Positions 34,794 through 43,390 of a stretch of DNA of 64,000 nucleotides are shown here, piece by piece (position 1 is the first letter of the stretch; every line of letters starts with the position of its first letter). The notes under the pieces were generated by a model. It was given only the letters and a program-made list of their open reading frames with translations. It did no database searches and had not been told where the DNA came from. The position numbers were made by a program, and so were the translations under genes. Origin of the DNA: Kitasatospora azatica KCTC 9699 (GTDB taxonomy: Bacteria > Actinomycetota > Actinomycetes > Streptomycetales > Streptomycetaceae). The stretch spans positions 1-64,000 of the forward strand of contig NZ_JQMO01000002.1 in assembly GCF_000744785.1 (NCBI RefSeq), in the 5' to 3' direction.

Positions 34794-35360
34794 TCAGATC
34801 GGCCGGGCGTCGCAGGTCTGGTGCTCGCCGTCGGCGCCGCGGTGGATCCCCCAGCACGTCTCGTGCGCGTCCTGCTCCTCGTCGTCGTCCTCGTACCGGA
34901 GGTGGTCCAGGACGAGCAGGAGCTCGGCCGCCGCCCTGTGGCCCGACCAGTAGGCCTGGCGGGCCGGGCCGGGGCCCTGGCGCCGCAGGCGGGCGCGGGG
35001 GGCGGCCAGGCGGTCGGCGACGCCCTGGGCGTAGGTGGTGCGCGGCTCGGCGGGGCTGGCGGCGGTGGGCTCCCACAGGTGCCAGTGGAGGCCGTGGACC
35101 GGGTACAGGCCGCTGTCGGTGTCTCGGGTGAAGGTGGTGGCATCGGGCAGGATGACCATGTCCTGGGGCCACAGGCCGGGGTCGGCGCCCAGGCGGATGG
35201 CCAGGGCGCGGATGGTGGTGTGGTCCATCCACACGGTGGCGGCGGCCAGGCGGGCCGGGTCGGCGAGGTCGCCGGGGTTGGCCAGGGCCGCGTACGGGGC
35301 GGGCGAGTTGGTGTGGGTGAGGACGGTGATCTGGGCGTCGGACTGGAGCTCGGGTGTCAC
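34794..35360 (-). CDS. Hypothetical protein of the small-gene array
   Basis: 188 aa from a GTG at 35360 (VTPELQSDAQITVLTHTNSP). It has mixed structure with Trp and His clusters: WMDHTTIRALAIRLGADPGL WPQDMVIL, then HGLHWHLWEP and YWSGHRAAAELLLVLDHLRY. An acidic patch EDDDEEQDAHE precedes a C-terminal CWGIHRG. I do not recognise it. Promoter at 35404-35432, about 40 nt upstream. Confidence 0.62.
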   Translation of the reverse strand: MTPELQSDAQITVLTHTNSPAPYAALANPGDLADPARLAAATVWMDHTTIRALAIRLGADPGLWPQDMVILPDATTFTRDTDSGLYPVHGLHWHLWEPTAASPAEPRTTYAQGVADRLAAPRARLRRQGPGPARQAYWSGHRAAAELLLVLDHLRYEDDDEEQDAHETCWGIHRGADGEHQTCDARPI

Positions 35361-35403
35361 GGGGGGCCTCGCTCTGCGGGTGGTCTGGGTGGGTGTGGTG
35401 GGG

Positions 35404-35432
35404 ACGCTAGGGGGCGGTCGGGGGCGGGCCGA
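35404..35432 (-). promoter_or_regulatory. Array-type promoter (35.4 kb)
   Basis: Minus strand: TCGGCC (35432-35427), 17 bp, TAGCGT (35409-35404), with GCGAAGCAGGTA immediately upstream. It sits in an imperfect inverted repeat between about 35424 and 35459. Faces the gene starting at 35360. Confidence 0.65.
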
Positions 35433-35704
35433 TACCTGCTTCGCGAGGCGTGGCGGCCCCGCTCCCGCGCGGGCCCGGGCACAGGGCAGCGGGCACAGGG
35501 CGCGGCGCGCACGGCACGGGGCGGGGCGCAGCACGGGCTGTGCAGCACGGGCTGTGCGGCGCGGGCGGGGCAGCGCGGGCTGTGCGGCGCGGGCGGGGCG
35601 GCGCGGGGCGGGAGGGTCCGAGGGGCCCGCCCCGCCGGGCCGGTCGGTCGGTGGTGCTCGTGGTCGGGCTGTCTTGCCGGGCGGTGGCGGTGTGTGTCGC
35701 CTCG

Positions 35705-36064
35705 TCAGGCGTCGGCGTTGGGGTGGGTGCTGAGCCACATGTCGAAGGCCTTGCGGAAGTTCGTGCAGGCGGCCGGGTCGAGCTGCGGCAGGTCGGCGTG
35801 GTCCGTCAGGACACGGCTGGTGGCGTCCTGGGCGGCGGGGTCCAGGGCCTGGCCGCGGTGGCCGCGGAGCCAGGCGTACGTGTAGCCGACGTAGCGGGCG
35901 GTCAGGGTGTGGTCGTCCAGTGCGGCCAGCTCCTGCGGCAGGGTCCGCCCGTTGGCCTGGGCGGCGGCGCGCAGGCCGGCGGCGAGCGCGGTGGCGGCGG
36001 CCTGGTGGTGCGGCTGGGAGAAGTAGAGCAGGCGGGCGAGTACGCGTGCGGCGGTGTGGGTCAT
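35705..36064 (-). CDS. 119-aa array protein, copy 1
   Basis: Starts MTHTAARVLARLLYFSQPHH. Helical throughout: QAAATALAAGLRAAAQANGR, ELAALDDHTLTARYVGYTYA WLRGHRGQALD, and the ending FRKAFDMWLSTHPNADA. The copy at 37297 has the same length and is clearly homologous. No known family. Promoter at 36106-36134. Confidence 0.68.
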   Translation of the reverse strand: MTHTAARVLARLLYFSQPHHQAAATALAAGLRAAAQANGRTLPQELAALDDHTLTARYVGYTYAWLRGHRGQALDPAAQDATSRVLTDHADLPQLDPAACTNFRKAFDMWLSTHPNADA

Positions 36065-36105
36065 GCGGGGTCTCGTTTCCGGTGGTCGCGGTGGGTGTGG
36101 TGGGG

Positions 36106-36134
36106 ACGCTAGGGGGCGGGCGCAGGCGGGCCGA
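36106..36134 (-). promoter_or_regulatory. Array-type promoter (36.1 kb)
   Basis: Minus strand: TCGGCC (36134-36129), 17 bp, TAGCGT (36111-36106), with GCGAAGCGGGTA upstream. The flanks GCGGGC (36126-36131) and GCCCGC (about 36158) can pair around it. Faces the gene starting at 36064. Confidence 0.65.
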
Positions 36135-36194
36135 TACCCGCTTCGCGAGGCGGTGGCAGCCCGCCCCGCGCCGGCCGGGGGGGGTGGGTGCGGG

Positions 36195-36330
36195 TTGCGG
36201 GAGCGGCGCGGGCACGGCCCGGCACAGGGCGGACGGGTCGGGAGCGGGCGACCAGGCGCAGCACGGCTGTTCGGGGCGGGGGTGGCCGCCCGTGCCCGGG
36301 CGGGCAGCCGGTGGCGCTCCTGGTCAGGGG
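36195..36330. repeat. Direct repeat flanking the SUKH gene, left copy
   Basis: Contains GCGCGGGCACGGCCC, GGCACAGGGCGGACGGG, GGAGCGGGCGACCAGGC and, later, GGTGGCCGCCCG. The same series recurs in the same order and orientation at about 37105-37262, on the other side of the plus-strand gene 36474-37046. Confidence 0.7.
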
Positions 36331-36473
36331 TGCTCGATAGCGGTTGAAGATCGTTTCCCGTCGAGCGAGTGGTCGTTTCCCGATGGGGGCCATCTCGACG
36401 TCTGCCCTCCGGTGCTCCGGCCTGGGGCAGGGGCCGTGGCATAGGCCGGGTTCTGCTTTGGCAGTCTGATCGC

Positions 36474-37046
36474 ATGGACGACTTTGCTGGCACTCAGGCA
36501 CCGATCCGCCGTCTGACCGATCCCGCGGAGGCGATCGCGGCGTTGGAGCTCGCTGTGCCGGGGATGTCCTCGGTTCGGCTGCCGGTCCCGGCCGTGATCG
36601 ACTGGCCTGTGTTGGAGGCCGAGCTGGGTATCGCGTTGCCGGCCGACTACAAGCTCCTCTGCGAGCTGTACCCGCCCTTCGTCGTCGGCGGTTTCCTGAG
36701 CGTCGGTACCCCGGAGCCCGGTGGGGAGAGCGGATGGGTGGAAGGGACGCGAGACGAGTTGGAGACCGTCGGGGAGTGGTGCGAGGAGGCCGACCTCGCC
36801 GTTGCGCTTCATCCCTTTCCCGCCCCGGGTGGTCTGCTTCCCTGGGCGGTGTCGCCCCAAGGGGACTTCTTCCTCTGGAGCACCCATCCGACAGACCCGC
36901 GGGAGTGGACGGTCACCGTCGCGTCGCGAAGTTCCGTCTGGTGGCACTACACCGGTGGGATGGTTCAGTTCATGGCCGAGTTCGCCGCAGGCGTGTTGGA
37001 GCCTTGGGCGTTGCCCCGGGTCCGACCTGACGTGGTGGCCTGGTGA
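36474..37046 (+). CDS. SUKH (SMI1/KNR4) family protein
   Basis: 190 aa from the ATG at 36474. Pattern: VIDWPVLEAELGIALPADYK LLCELYPPFVVGGFLSV, then LLPWAVSPQGDFFLWST and a C-terminal helix MVQFMAEFAAGVL. SUKH members are frequent immunity proteins in contact-dependent or secreted toxin systems. No toxin is adjacent. It is oriented against all its neighbours and lies between two ~140-bp direct repeats, so it appears to have been inserted into the array. Confidence 0.78.
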   Translation: MDDFAGTQAPIRRLTDPAEAIAALELAVPGMSSVRLPVPAVIDWPVLEAELGIALPADYKLLCELYPPFVVGGFLSVGTPEPGGESGWVEGTRDELETVGEWCEEADLAVALHPFPAPGGLLPWAVSPQGDFFLWSTHPTDPREWTVTVASRSSVWWHYTGGMVQFMAEFAAGVLEPWALPRVRPDVVAW

Positions 37047-37104
37047 GACGACGGCAACCACGGGTAGGCGACGGCGGCACGCTGAATCGGTACCCGGCCG
37101 GCGA

Positions 37105-37262
37105 GAGCCCGCGGCGCGGGCACGGCCCCGGCACAGGGCGGACGGGCCGGGAGCGGGCGACCAGGCGGCCGTTCGGGGCGGGGCGGGGGCGGGGGCGGGG
37201 GCGGCCTGAGGGTGGCCGCCCGCGCCCGGCAGGTCAGCCGGTGGCCGCCTCGTGGTCGGGGT
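37105..37262. repeat. Direct repeat flanking the SUKH gene, right copy
   Basis: Partner of 36195-36330. It additionally carries a GGGGCG run near 37185-37205. Confidence 0.7.
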
Positions 37263-37296
37263 GTTCTGCTGTGCGGCGATGTTCTGTGTCGCCTCG

Positions 37297-37656
37297 TCAG
37301 GCGTCGGTGTCCGGGCCGGTGCTGAGCCACATGTCGAAGGCCTTGCGGAAGTTCGCGCAGGCGAGCGGGTCCAGCTCCGGCAGGTCGGCGCAGGCCGCAA
37401 GGACGTGGCTGGTGGCGTCCTGGGCCGCCGCCTCCATGGCCTGGCCCCGGTGGCCGGTGAGCCAGGCGTACAGGTAGCCGGTGTAGCGGGCGGTCAGGGT
37501 GTGGTCGTCCAGTGCGGCCAACTCCTGTGGCAGGGTCCGCCTGTTGGTCTGGGCGGTGGCGCGCAGGCTGGTGGCCAGCGCGGCGCAGGCGGCCTGGTGG
37601 TGCGGCTGGGAGAAGTAGAGCTGGCGGGCGAGTTCGCGTGCGGCGGTGTGGGGCAT
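37297..37656 (-). CDS. 119-aa array protein, copy 2
   Basis: Starts MPHTAARELARQLYFSQPHH and ends FRKAFDMWLSTGPDTDA. It aligns end to end with the protein at 35705 without gaps, roughly 75-80% identical by eye. Unlike copy 1 I find no array-type promoter directly upstream; 37657-37890 resembles the flank of the 79-aa gene instead. Function unknown. Confidence 0.66.
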   Translation of the reverse strand: MPHTAARELARQLYFSQPHHQAACAALATSLRATAQTNRRTLPQELAALDDHTLTARYTGYLYAWLTGHRGQAMEAAAQDATSHVLAACADLPELDPLACANFRKAFDMWLSTGPDTDA

Positions 37657-37893
37657 GTGGGTTCTCGTTTCCGGTGGGCTCGGTGGTGTGGCGGACACGG
37701 CCGGGGGTGAGCGGGCGCGGGCCGCGCTGCCCGGTGGTGGGCGCGGCCCACGGGGACGGGGCCGGGAGCGGCGCCGTCGCGGCGCGCACGGCCCGGGCCG
37801 CGCGGGGACGGCCGCCCGGGCGGCGGGCGGCGGGGCGCGCCGGGGCGGGGCGCGGCGCGGGCGGCCCGAGGGTGGCCACCCGCACCCGGCCGG

Positions 37894-38133
37894 TCAGCTG
37901 GTGGTGTTCTTGGTCAGCGGGAGGATCAGGAGGTCGCGGGCGGGGTCGGGGCGGTGCCAGCTTCCGGCCGGGGTGTAGCCGGACAGGGCGACCCAGCGCT
38001 CGACCTGGTCGAGGATGTCGGCGGCGTCGCGGGGCAGGCCGGCCCAGGTGCCCTTGAGGTTGCCGTCGTGGTAGATCACAGCGGAGATGCGGTCCACCGC
38101 GACATGGATGGTGGTGTCGCCGGTCGTGTTCAT
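37894..38133 (-). CDS. 79-aa array protein, copy 1
   Basis: Starts MNTTGDTTIHVAVDRISAVI. The chain has a beta-rich start, then WAGLPRDAADILDQVERWVA LSGYTPAGSW and a hydrophobic end (DLLILPLTKNTTS). Near-identical copy at 43093. Leader of about 90 nt with tandem 38-bp repeats and an array-type promoter. Function unknown. Confidence 0.66.
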   Translation of the reverse strand: MNTTGDTTIHVAVDRISAVIYHDGNLKGTWAGLPRDAADILDQVERWVALSGYTPAGSWHRPDPARDLLILPLTKNTTS

Positions 38134-38144
38134 GGGTTGCCCCT

Positions 38145-38220
38145 CTTGGTGGATGCCGGGTGGTCCGGCGCTGCCGTGGTGTCTTGGTGGATGCCGGGTG
38201 GTCCGGCGCTGCCGTGGTGT
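38145..38220. repeat. Two tandem 38-bp repeats in a 5' leader
   Basis: 38145-38182 and 38183-38220 are identical units beginning CTTGGTGGATGCCGGGTGG; a third partial unit starts at 38221. They lie between the promoter and start codon of the 79-aa gene. The paralogous leader at 43.3 kb has only one unit. Confidence 0.85.
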
Positions 38221-38230
38221 CTTGGTGGTG

Positions 38231-38259
38231 ACGCTAGAAACGAAAGCGGCACGGGCCAA
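38231..38259 (-). promoter_or_regulatory. Array-type promoter (38.2 kb)
   Basis: Minus strand: TTGGCC (38259-38254), 17 bp, TAGCGT (38236-38231), with GCAAAACGGGTG upstream. Positions 38253-38264 and 38275-38287 form an imperfect inverted repeat (GGGCCAACACCC / GGGTGGTTGGGCC). A textbook-spaced promoter. Confidence 0.72.
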
Positions 38260-38289
38260 CACCCGTTTTGCAGAGGGTGGTTGGGCCTC

Positions 38290-38440
38290 GGCGGTTTGAC
38301 CGGTGGGTGCGGCGTGGGTGCGACGGCGGGTCGAACGCGGGGCAGGGCAGGGCGGGGTCGGCGGCGGCGAGGTCGACATGGGTGAGCCAGCCATCGGAGC
38401 CGGCGGGGCCGGTGGTCTCAGGGGACACCGGCAGGCCAGT
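38290..38440 (-). pseudogene. 3' remnant of a gene like the one at 43486
   Basis: The minus-strand frame contains DGWLTHVDLAAADPALPCPA, resembling the end of the 275-aa protein at 43486 (DGRHTHVDLADDDPAPPRA). It also resembles a second remnant at 45.1 kb, which adds FDPPSHPRRTHR in common with this one. Only the last ~40 codons survive, just upstream of the 79-aa gene promoter. Confidence 0.55.
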
Positions 38441-38644
38441 GCACAGTCGCCCAAGCGGGCTCGAGCGGTGCGGGCGCCTGGGTGGCTGTGTAACTTCTCG
38501 TGGATGTCGTTTCGAGGTGACTTCGGGAGTCACTGGCGGTGTCTCGGCATGATCAATGTCTGCGAGAAGTGACGTCGGTCGCCGGTCGCGAGGAAAGTCC
38601 GCCTGCGGCTGACGCGAACCTTCAAGTCGCCTAGCCTTCAGGCC

Positions 38645-39538
38645 ATGAGCTTGGATGTTGAGCTACAGGAGTTGGCTGTCCAAGAGGGACTCGACTTGGA
38701 TCTGCTTCGCCGTCTCGTCCACCATCCTGGCGCGCGCCGCTGTGTGGCTCGACGGCGGGACCTGCCCGTGGAGTTGATCGAGGAGATCATCTCGCTTGGC
38801 GCGGCCCGAACCATCGCCGCCAACTCGTCGATGCCCGCCGGCATGAAAGAGCGGCTGGCTGGACACCCTCAGCCTGACGTCCGCGCGGCGCTTGCCGCCA
38901 GTGCGTCCGATGATCCTCCGGGTCTCTTGGTCCGCCTGTCGAAGGATGCTGACTCCATGGTGCGCGAGTTCCTGGCAATGAACGAGCGCTTGGATCCACA
39001 GATCCTCGCCGGCTTGGCCGTGGACCCGGAGCCACGGGTGCGCGTGTTGGTCATCGAGCATTGGCGGGATGCGCCTGAGGAGGTTCGACGCGCGTGGTTG
39101 ACCGACCTGGAGCCTGCAGTCAGAAGGGCTGCCGTCCACGCATACCCGCCGCCATCAGACCTATTGCCAGGGCTGCTGGCCGATCCTGTCACCCGTGCCG
39201 CTGCGGTTCGGCGTGCGGAGCCGTCAGCTGACATGGTCACTGATTCGGATGTGGAGGTCCGACTGGCCCTCGCCGACCATCCGGCCTTGCCGGCCGGCAT
39301 GCGGGATCGATTGGCCGAGGACTCGGACATCTTCGTGCGCAACGCCATCGCGGCCCGTGCCGACACCCCGGCTGCGATGCGCGACGACCTGGTGACCATG
39401 CTGGAAACGGACGATCCCCAACTGGAGTGGTTCCTGACCTTCGCCCGTCAACCCCACGCCTGCCCAGCACCAACACCCATCCCCGCGGCGCGTACTCGTC
39501 AGCAGGCAGAAGAGCTGCTGGCCAGAGCCGGCCTGTAG
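38645..39538 (+). CDS. HEAT/leucine-rich-variant-like repeat protein
   Basis: 297 aa starting MSLDVELQELAVQEGLDLDL. About eight ~24-residue helical repeats of one type: LRRLVHHPGARRCVARRRDL, MKERLAGHPQPDVRAALAAS, AGLAVDPEPRVRVLVIEHW, MRDRLAEDSDIFVRNAIAAR and similar, each with a small-residue turn (HP, DP, EP, DS) before V/R-x-A-L. Such solenoids bind proteins or nucleic acids. It is oriented against the array and separated from it on both sides, so it is probably independent cargo. Confidence 0.75.
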   Translation: MSLDVELQELAVQEGLDLDLLRRLVHHPGARRCVARRRDLPVELIEEIISLGAARTIAANSSMPAGMKERLAGHPQPDVRAALAASASDDPPGLLVRLSKDADSMVREFLAMNERLDPQILAGLAVDPEPRVRVLVIEHWRDAPEEVRRAWLTDLEPAVRRAAVHAYPPPSDLLPGLLADPVTRAAAVRRAEPSADMVTDSDVEVRLALADHPALPAGMRDRLAEDSDIFVRNAIAARADTPAAMRDDLVTMLETDDPQLEWFLTFARQPHACPAPTPIPAARTRQQAEELLARAGL

Positions 39539-39664
39539 TCTCGCGAACGACCCCGCCTGCGATGGACTGTCAGCTGGAGCGGTGCGGGGGCGGGGCTGGG
39601 GCGGTGCGGGGGCTGGTGTCACAGCGGCGCTGCACCCCGCGGGCGGGCGCTGCCGAGGGCGGGG

Positions 39665-40072
39665 TCAGGCCTGAAGGCGGGCGGTGGCGTAGTCGGCGGC
39701 CTGTCCGGCGGCGATCTGGCGGAGCATGAGCAGGGCGATCTGCCGGTCGGTGTGGAAGAGGTGTCCGGCCTGTCGCCCGGTCAGGCCGAGGGCGTGGCGG
39801 GCGACGTCGTCGATCAGCCGGGTACTGGTATCCCGGCGGGCCCACGCGCCGTTGATGAGGGTCCAGCCGGTGAGGTGGGCGGTCCAGCCGGCCACGCACA
39901 GGGTCGTGTCGCATCCGGGTTCCTTTTCGGGGGTCAACGGCTGGTCGTCGGCGGTGGAGTACCAGGAGTGCATGTCGAGGGCGTGCGGTGCGGCGCTGAT
40001 GGCGGTCAGGACCAGGCCCGCGACATCGGCAGGGGCAGGATCGGAAGAGTGAGCGGGAGCGGGAGTGGACAT
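39665..40072 (-). CDS. Hypothetical protein of phage/plasmid type
   Basis: 135 aa starting MSTPAPAHSSDPAPADVAGL. Contains CDTTLCVAGWTAHLTGWTLI, a Cys-x4-Cys-V-A-G-W pattern I associate with small proteins of actinobacterial phages and plasmids, and helices ARHALGLTGRQAGHLFHTDR and IALLMLRQIAAGQA. Function unknown. Confidence 0.6.
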   Translation of the reverse strand: MSTPAPAHSSDPAPADVAGLVLTAISAAPHALDMHSWYSTADDQPLTPEKEPGCDTTLCVAGWTAHLTGWTLINGAWARRDTSTRLIDDVARHALGLTGRQAGHLFHTDRQIALLMLRQIAAGQAADYATARLQA

Positions 40073-40334
40073 GGGTGGGACCTCCTTGTAGGCCTGTCGG
40101 GGTTCACTGGCCCCGGCCGGGCAGGCTCATGACGTGGTGTTGCGGGGTTCGCGCTGCCGACCGGCGCGGCGGTTCGGCGCGCGGCGGTTCGGCGCGCGGC
40201 GGCCGGTCTCCACAGGCTGGTGGGGCCCCGGGGCGGTTCGGCCCCGCAGGCCGGTTGGGGCCCGGGGCGATTCGCCCCCGCAGGCTCGTTGGGCGGCCGG
40301 TCCCGGCCAAGGTGGCCCGGGACCGGCCGGTGGG

Positions 40335-41354
40335 TCAGGCCGTGTCAGCGGCGTTGAGCGCGTGCTCGACCGCCTCGAGCACGGCGGGCAGGTCGGCGCG
40401 CAAACCTTCGAGGCCTCGACGCTCGTCGCCGGTCAGGGGGAGCAGTTCGCGGGTTCCGGCGGGGGCGGCGTCGGTCGGGTCGCTGGGGTAGTACGTGACC
40501 TGCAGGCCGTAGTAGTCCTGGGCTTGTTCGTCGGCCGATCCGTCGGCGTCCGAGATCCACAGTTGCGGGTTGTCGGGGCCGGGCAGCTCGACCACGACCG
40601 CGCCGAAGTCGCCGCCCTCAGCGCTGTGGATGCCGCGTTCGGCGAGTGCGGCCCGGATCCGGGCGCCGATGGTGGTGGTTCGGCGGTGGCGGCCGATCGC
40701 GGCCAGCGCGGCGAGCGCGCCGACGCACCCGGCGGTGTCGTGGGCGAAGCCGTGCTGCGGATGGCCGTCGTAGATCCGGATCTCCTGCAGCTCGTCGCCG
40801 GAGTAGGTGGACAGGGTGGCCGTCCAGCCGGTGTGCTGGGCGGCGGGGTGGTCGAGGGTCTTGTCCCGGCCGGTGGCGGCCACTTCGCCGCCCTCTACGC
40901 CGACGACCAGGCAGGGCACGTGCTCGACGAAGGAGAACCTGGGGTGCAGGCCTGCGGCGGTGAGTGCCTGGGCCAGGCGGCGGCCCGCGCTGGCCGGGCC
41001 CCCGAGGGAGGCGAGGTCGGCCAGCGGGGCCCGGACCGGATCGGGCCGGGTGTTCAGGTCGGCGCCGATGGCGCGGATCAGCTGCTGGACGTGCTCGACC
41101 GCGCGGGCGGGGGTGGTGTGCCACATGCTGTCCAGCACCGGCTCGTCGCCGCTGGTGCGCAGCAGCTGCCACCACAGGACGCCGCCGTCGTCCATGGACA
41201 GGTACAGGTCGTGGGCCTCGCCGCTGACGGTCAGCTTGACCAGGGCGGCGCGCCGACCTGCGCCCGTCGCGGTGGTGGTGGCGGGGATCTGACGGGCGGT
41301 GAGGCGCTCGGCGAGCCATTGGGCCTGCTCGGTGAGGCAGGAGAACGCGGACAC
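40335..41354 (-). CDS. ~340-aa array family protein, copy A
   Basis: 339 aa from a GTG at 41354 with GGAAAGGA upstream. The chain begins SAFSCLTEQAQWLAERLTAR QIPATT. It has repeated beta-rich stretches (LVKLTVSGEAHDLYLSMDDG GVLWWQLL), a central AATGRDKTLDHPAAQHTGWT, then ELQEIRIYDGHPQHGFAHDT AGC, and a C-terminal region (VVVELPGPDNPQLWISDADG ... DYYGLQVTYYPSDPTDAAPA) ending in a helix. I know no family. An intact paralogue is at 48429, with fragments at 44696 and about 52 kb. The number of copies suggests a selected function. Confidence 0.72.
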   Translation of the reverse strand: MSAFSCLTEQAQWLAERLTARQIPATTTATGAGRRAALVKLTVSGEAHDLYLSMDDGGVLWWQLLRTSGDEPVLDSMWHTTPARAVEHVQQLIRAIGADLNTRPDPVRAPLADLASLGGPASAGRRLAQALTAAGLHPRFSFVEHVPCLVVGVEGGEVAATGRDKTLDHPAAQHTGWTATLSTYSGDELQEIRIYDGHPQHGFAHDTAGCVGALAALAAIGRHRRTTTIGARIRAALAERGIHSAEGGDFGAVVVELPGPDNPQLWISDADGSADEQAQDYYGLQVTYYPSDPTDAAPAGTRELLPLTGDERRGLEGLRADLPAVLEAVEHALNAADTA

Positions 41355-42178
41355 GGTTGTCCTTTCCGGTCGGTGACAGGGTGCGGGGCCTACCGGCCCC
41401 GAACGGGGTCGTGACATTCGGCGGTGGCAACGCCCGTTACGGGCGCGGCGGCCGTGGTCCGGGCGGCAACCCCCAGAGGCTGCGGCTCGATGCCGCCCGG
41501 CCCAGCCAGCCGTCACGAACCGGACCGGTCACCAGAAGGCGACGCCCTGGCACCGGTAGCGGCGGACGATCAGCCGGTGAGGCCAGGACCGACCCTGCCG
41601 CTGCTCCCCCACCCGCCCAACCCCCGGATACACAGAAGGTCGACGCCCCGGGCGCCCGGGTACCCGCCACAGGCCGAGGCAGCGACAAGCAGCGCGCACA
41701 GCCCCGGGCGGGCCGGCGAGCAGTGCGCCGACCGAGCCTTGACGGGACGGTCAGACGGTGGCGCGCAGCGGGGCCAGGGCCGGGCAGTGGGCGGCGCCGT
41801 GCCCGAACTCGGGTCGTAGCCGCCCGGACCACGGCGAGGACCGGCGCGGGCAGCGGTCCGGCTGATGGGTGAGCCGGGCCCCGCACGGAGCACCGGGCAC
41901 TGGGCACCGGGGCAGGCACACGCCCGGTCGGTGCTGTGAGGCGGGGGCGACTTCGTGTGGCGGCCCGCGCCCGGCACCCGGCCGGTTGCCGGGCGCAGGC
42001 GGGTGGGCAGACCGGACCTTGACGGACAGTCAGGCGGTGGCGCGAGGTTCCACCCGCCCGAACAGGCCCGCGATCCGGGCCATGGCCTGGTCGAACAACG
42101 CCCGCCAGCGGGCAGGGTAGACCGGGAGACCGACATGATCGCGAAGTCACACTGGAGTACCAGCGCCAGGCCGACTGG
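41355..42178. other. Gene-free stretch with decayed gene pieces
   Basis: Resembles 49.5-50.0 kb over several hundred bp. On the minus strand at about 41740-41945, pieces like STDRACACPGAQCP and RRGPGGYDP match the C-terminal part of the intact gene at 60827 (SSDRACACPAAACGARL... GPGGYEPAEFGHG), but frames are broken. No intact gene is supported. Confidence 0.5.
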
Positions 42179-42601
42179 CTAGAAGACGCGCAGCCGTCCT
42201 TCCGACTCTGCTTCGTTGAGCATGGCAACCGCGCTCACACGTGGCTGGCAGAAGGCCCGCGTGACCAGCGGCCCGATCCGCACCGGGGCTTTCAGCCTGC
42301 CGCCAGCCAGTACATGCAGATCCGCCGGCGGTGCCCCGGGGTGCGTCACCCACTGGGCGTCATGCAGGCGGATGATGATCTCGGCCAACAACGACATGAC
42401 GCGCGACATGAACGGACGCAACTCGTCTTCGGTGTAGTCACGCGTGTCAACGTCCGCCAGCTCGGCCTCCAGCCAGGCCAGGGCCTGGACTGGATCACGG
42501 TCGATCAGGCCTGGATCTCCATCCAGCATGGTGAGAAGCTCTCGGGCCTCCTCGGCCATCGCCGCTGCCCAGGCATCGCTCGCGTCGCTCGACGGCTCCA
42601 T
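42179..42601 (-). CDS. Hypothetical acidic helical protein
   Basis: 140 aa from the ATG at 42601 (MEPSSDASDAWAAAMAEEAR). Helical first half: ELLTMLDGDPGLIDRDPVQA LAWLEAELADVDTRDYTEDE, then SRVMSLLAEIIIRLHDAQWV. The C-terminus is less regular (ILAGGRLKAPVRIGPLVTRA-type). Not flanked by an array promoter. Unknown function. Confidence 0.58.
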   Translation of the reverse strand: MEPSSDASDAWAAAMAEEARELLTMLDGDPGLIDRDPVQALAWLEAELADVDTRDYTEDELRPFMSRVMSLLAEIIIRLHDAQWVTHPGAPPADLHVLAGGRLKAPVRIGPLVTRAFCQPRVSAVAMLNEAESEGRLRVF

Positions 42602-42713
42602 GCACTGCTCCGTTCCTCGTCCCACAAAAACCCTGGTGACGATGTCACAGCGCTGGTGGAAGTCGCCATAGGCTTCCTGTGAGCAGCAGGTGGTGCTGTC
42701 CTGCGATCCGAGG

Positions 42714-42839
42714 TCACCGGGAGTCCCGTTCCTTGCCGTGCACGAGGTCGAGCAGGGTGAGGCACCACTGGATCCGCTCGGCCAGGTAGTCCGGATCCGT
42801 CTGCCGCTCCAGGTCAGCGGCGAACTCCTCGTCGGTCAT
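42714..42839 (-). CDS. 41-aa array mini-protein, copy 1
   Basis: MTDEEFAADLERQTDPDYLA then ERIQWCLTLLDLVHGKERDS R. A charged amphipathic helix. The ATG overlaps the stop of the transmembrane mini-gene upstream (ATGA). A copy at 50341 differs at only a few residues. Conservation of both copies and of the coupled partner supports coding. Confidence 0.62.
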   Translation of the reverse strand: MTDEEFAADLERQTDPDYLAERIQWCLTLLDLVHGKERDSR

Positions 42840-43084
42840 CGGTACCCCCCGAGCATGAGCAGCAGCACGCCCACCGCACCCAGCAGCGCGGCCACAGCGA
42901 CCACGGGCAGGACAAGGGACCCGAGGCGCGAGCGGGTGTGGCCGCGCCGCCCGGTGGTGGGTGCGGCCCGCGGGAGGGGCCGGGAGCGGCGCCGTCGCGG
43001 CGCGCACGACGCGGGCCGCGTGGGTGGCGTGGGGACGGCGCGGCGTGGGGACGGCGCGGGCGGCCTGAGCGGGGCCGCCCGCAC
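42836..43084 (-). CDS. Single-span membrane mini-protein, chimeric copy 1
   Basis: The last ~30 residues, GSLVLPVVAVAALLGAVGVL LLMLGGYR, form one membrane helix and match the copy at 50463. The N-terminal part does not match. It derives from the duplicated flank of the 79-aa gene, so the real start is unclear and this copy may be a fusion. The stop overlaps the 41-aa gene start. Confidence 0.45.
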   Translation of the reverse strand: MRAAPLRPPAPSPRRAVPTPPTRPASCAPRRRRSRPLPRAAPTTGRRGHTRSRLGSLVLPVVAVAALLGAVGVLLLMLGGYR

Positions 43085-43092
43085 CCGGCCGG

Positions 43093-43332
43093 TCAGCTGG
43101 TGGTGTTCGTGGTCAGCGGGAGGATCAGGAGGTCGCGGGCGGGGTCGGGGCGCTGCCAGCTTCCGGCCGGGGTGTAGCCGGACAGGGCGACCCAGCGCTC
43201 GACCTGGTCGAGGATGTCGGCGGCGTCGCGGGGCAGACCGGCCCAGGTGCCGCCGAGGTGGCCGTCGTTGTAGATCTGGGCGGAGATGCGGTCCACCGCG
43301 ACATGGATGGTGGTGTCGCCGGTCGTGTTCAT
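43093..43332 (-). CDS. 79-aa array protein, copy 2
   Basis: Starts MNTTGDTTIHVAVDRISAQI; about 94% identical to the product at 37894. Same leader layout with one 38-bp unit and an array promoter at 43391-43419. Its 3' flank is also shared with copy 1 for about 150 bp. Function unknown. Confidence 0.66.
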   Translation of the reverse strand: MNTTGDTTIHVAVDRISAQIYNDGHLGGTWAGLPRDAADILDQVERWVALSGYTPAGSWQRPDPARDLLILPLTTNTTS

Positions 43333-43390
43333 GGGTTGCCCCCTTGGTGGATGCCGGGTGGTCCGGCGCTGTCCGGGTGTCTTGGTGGCG

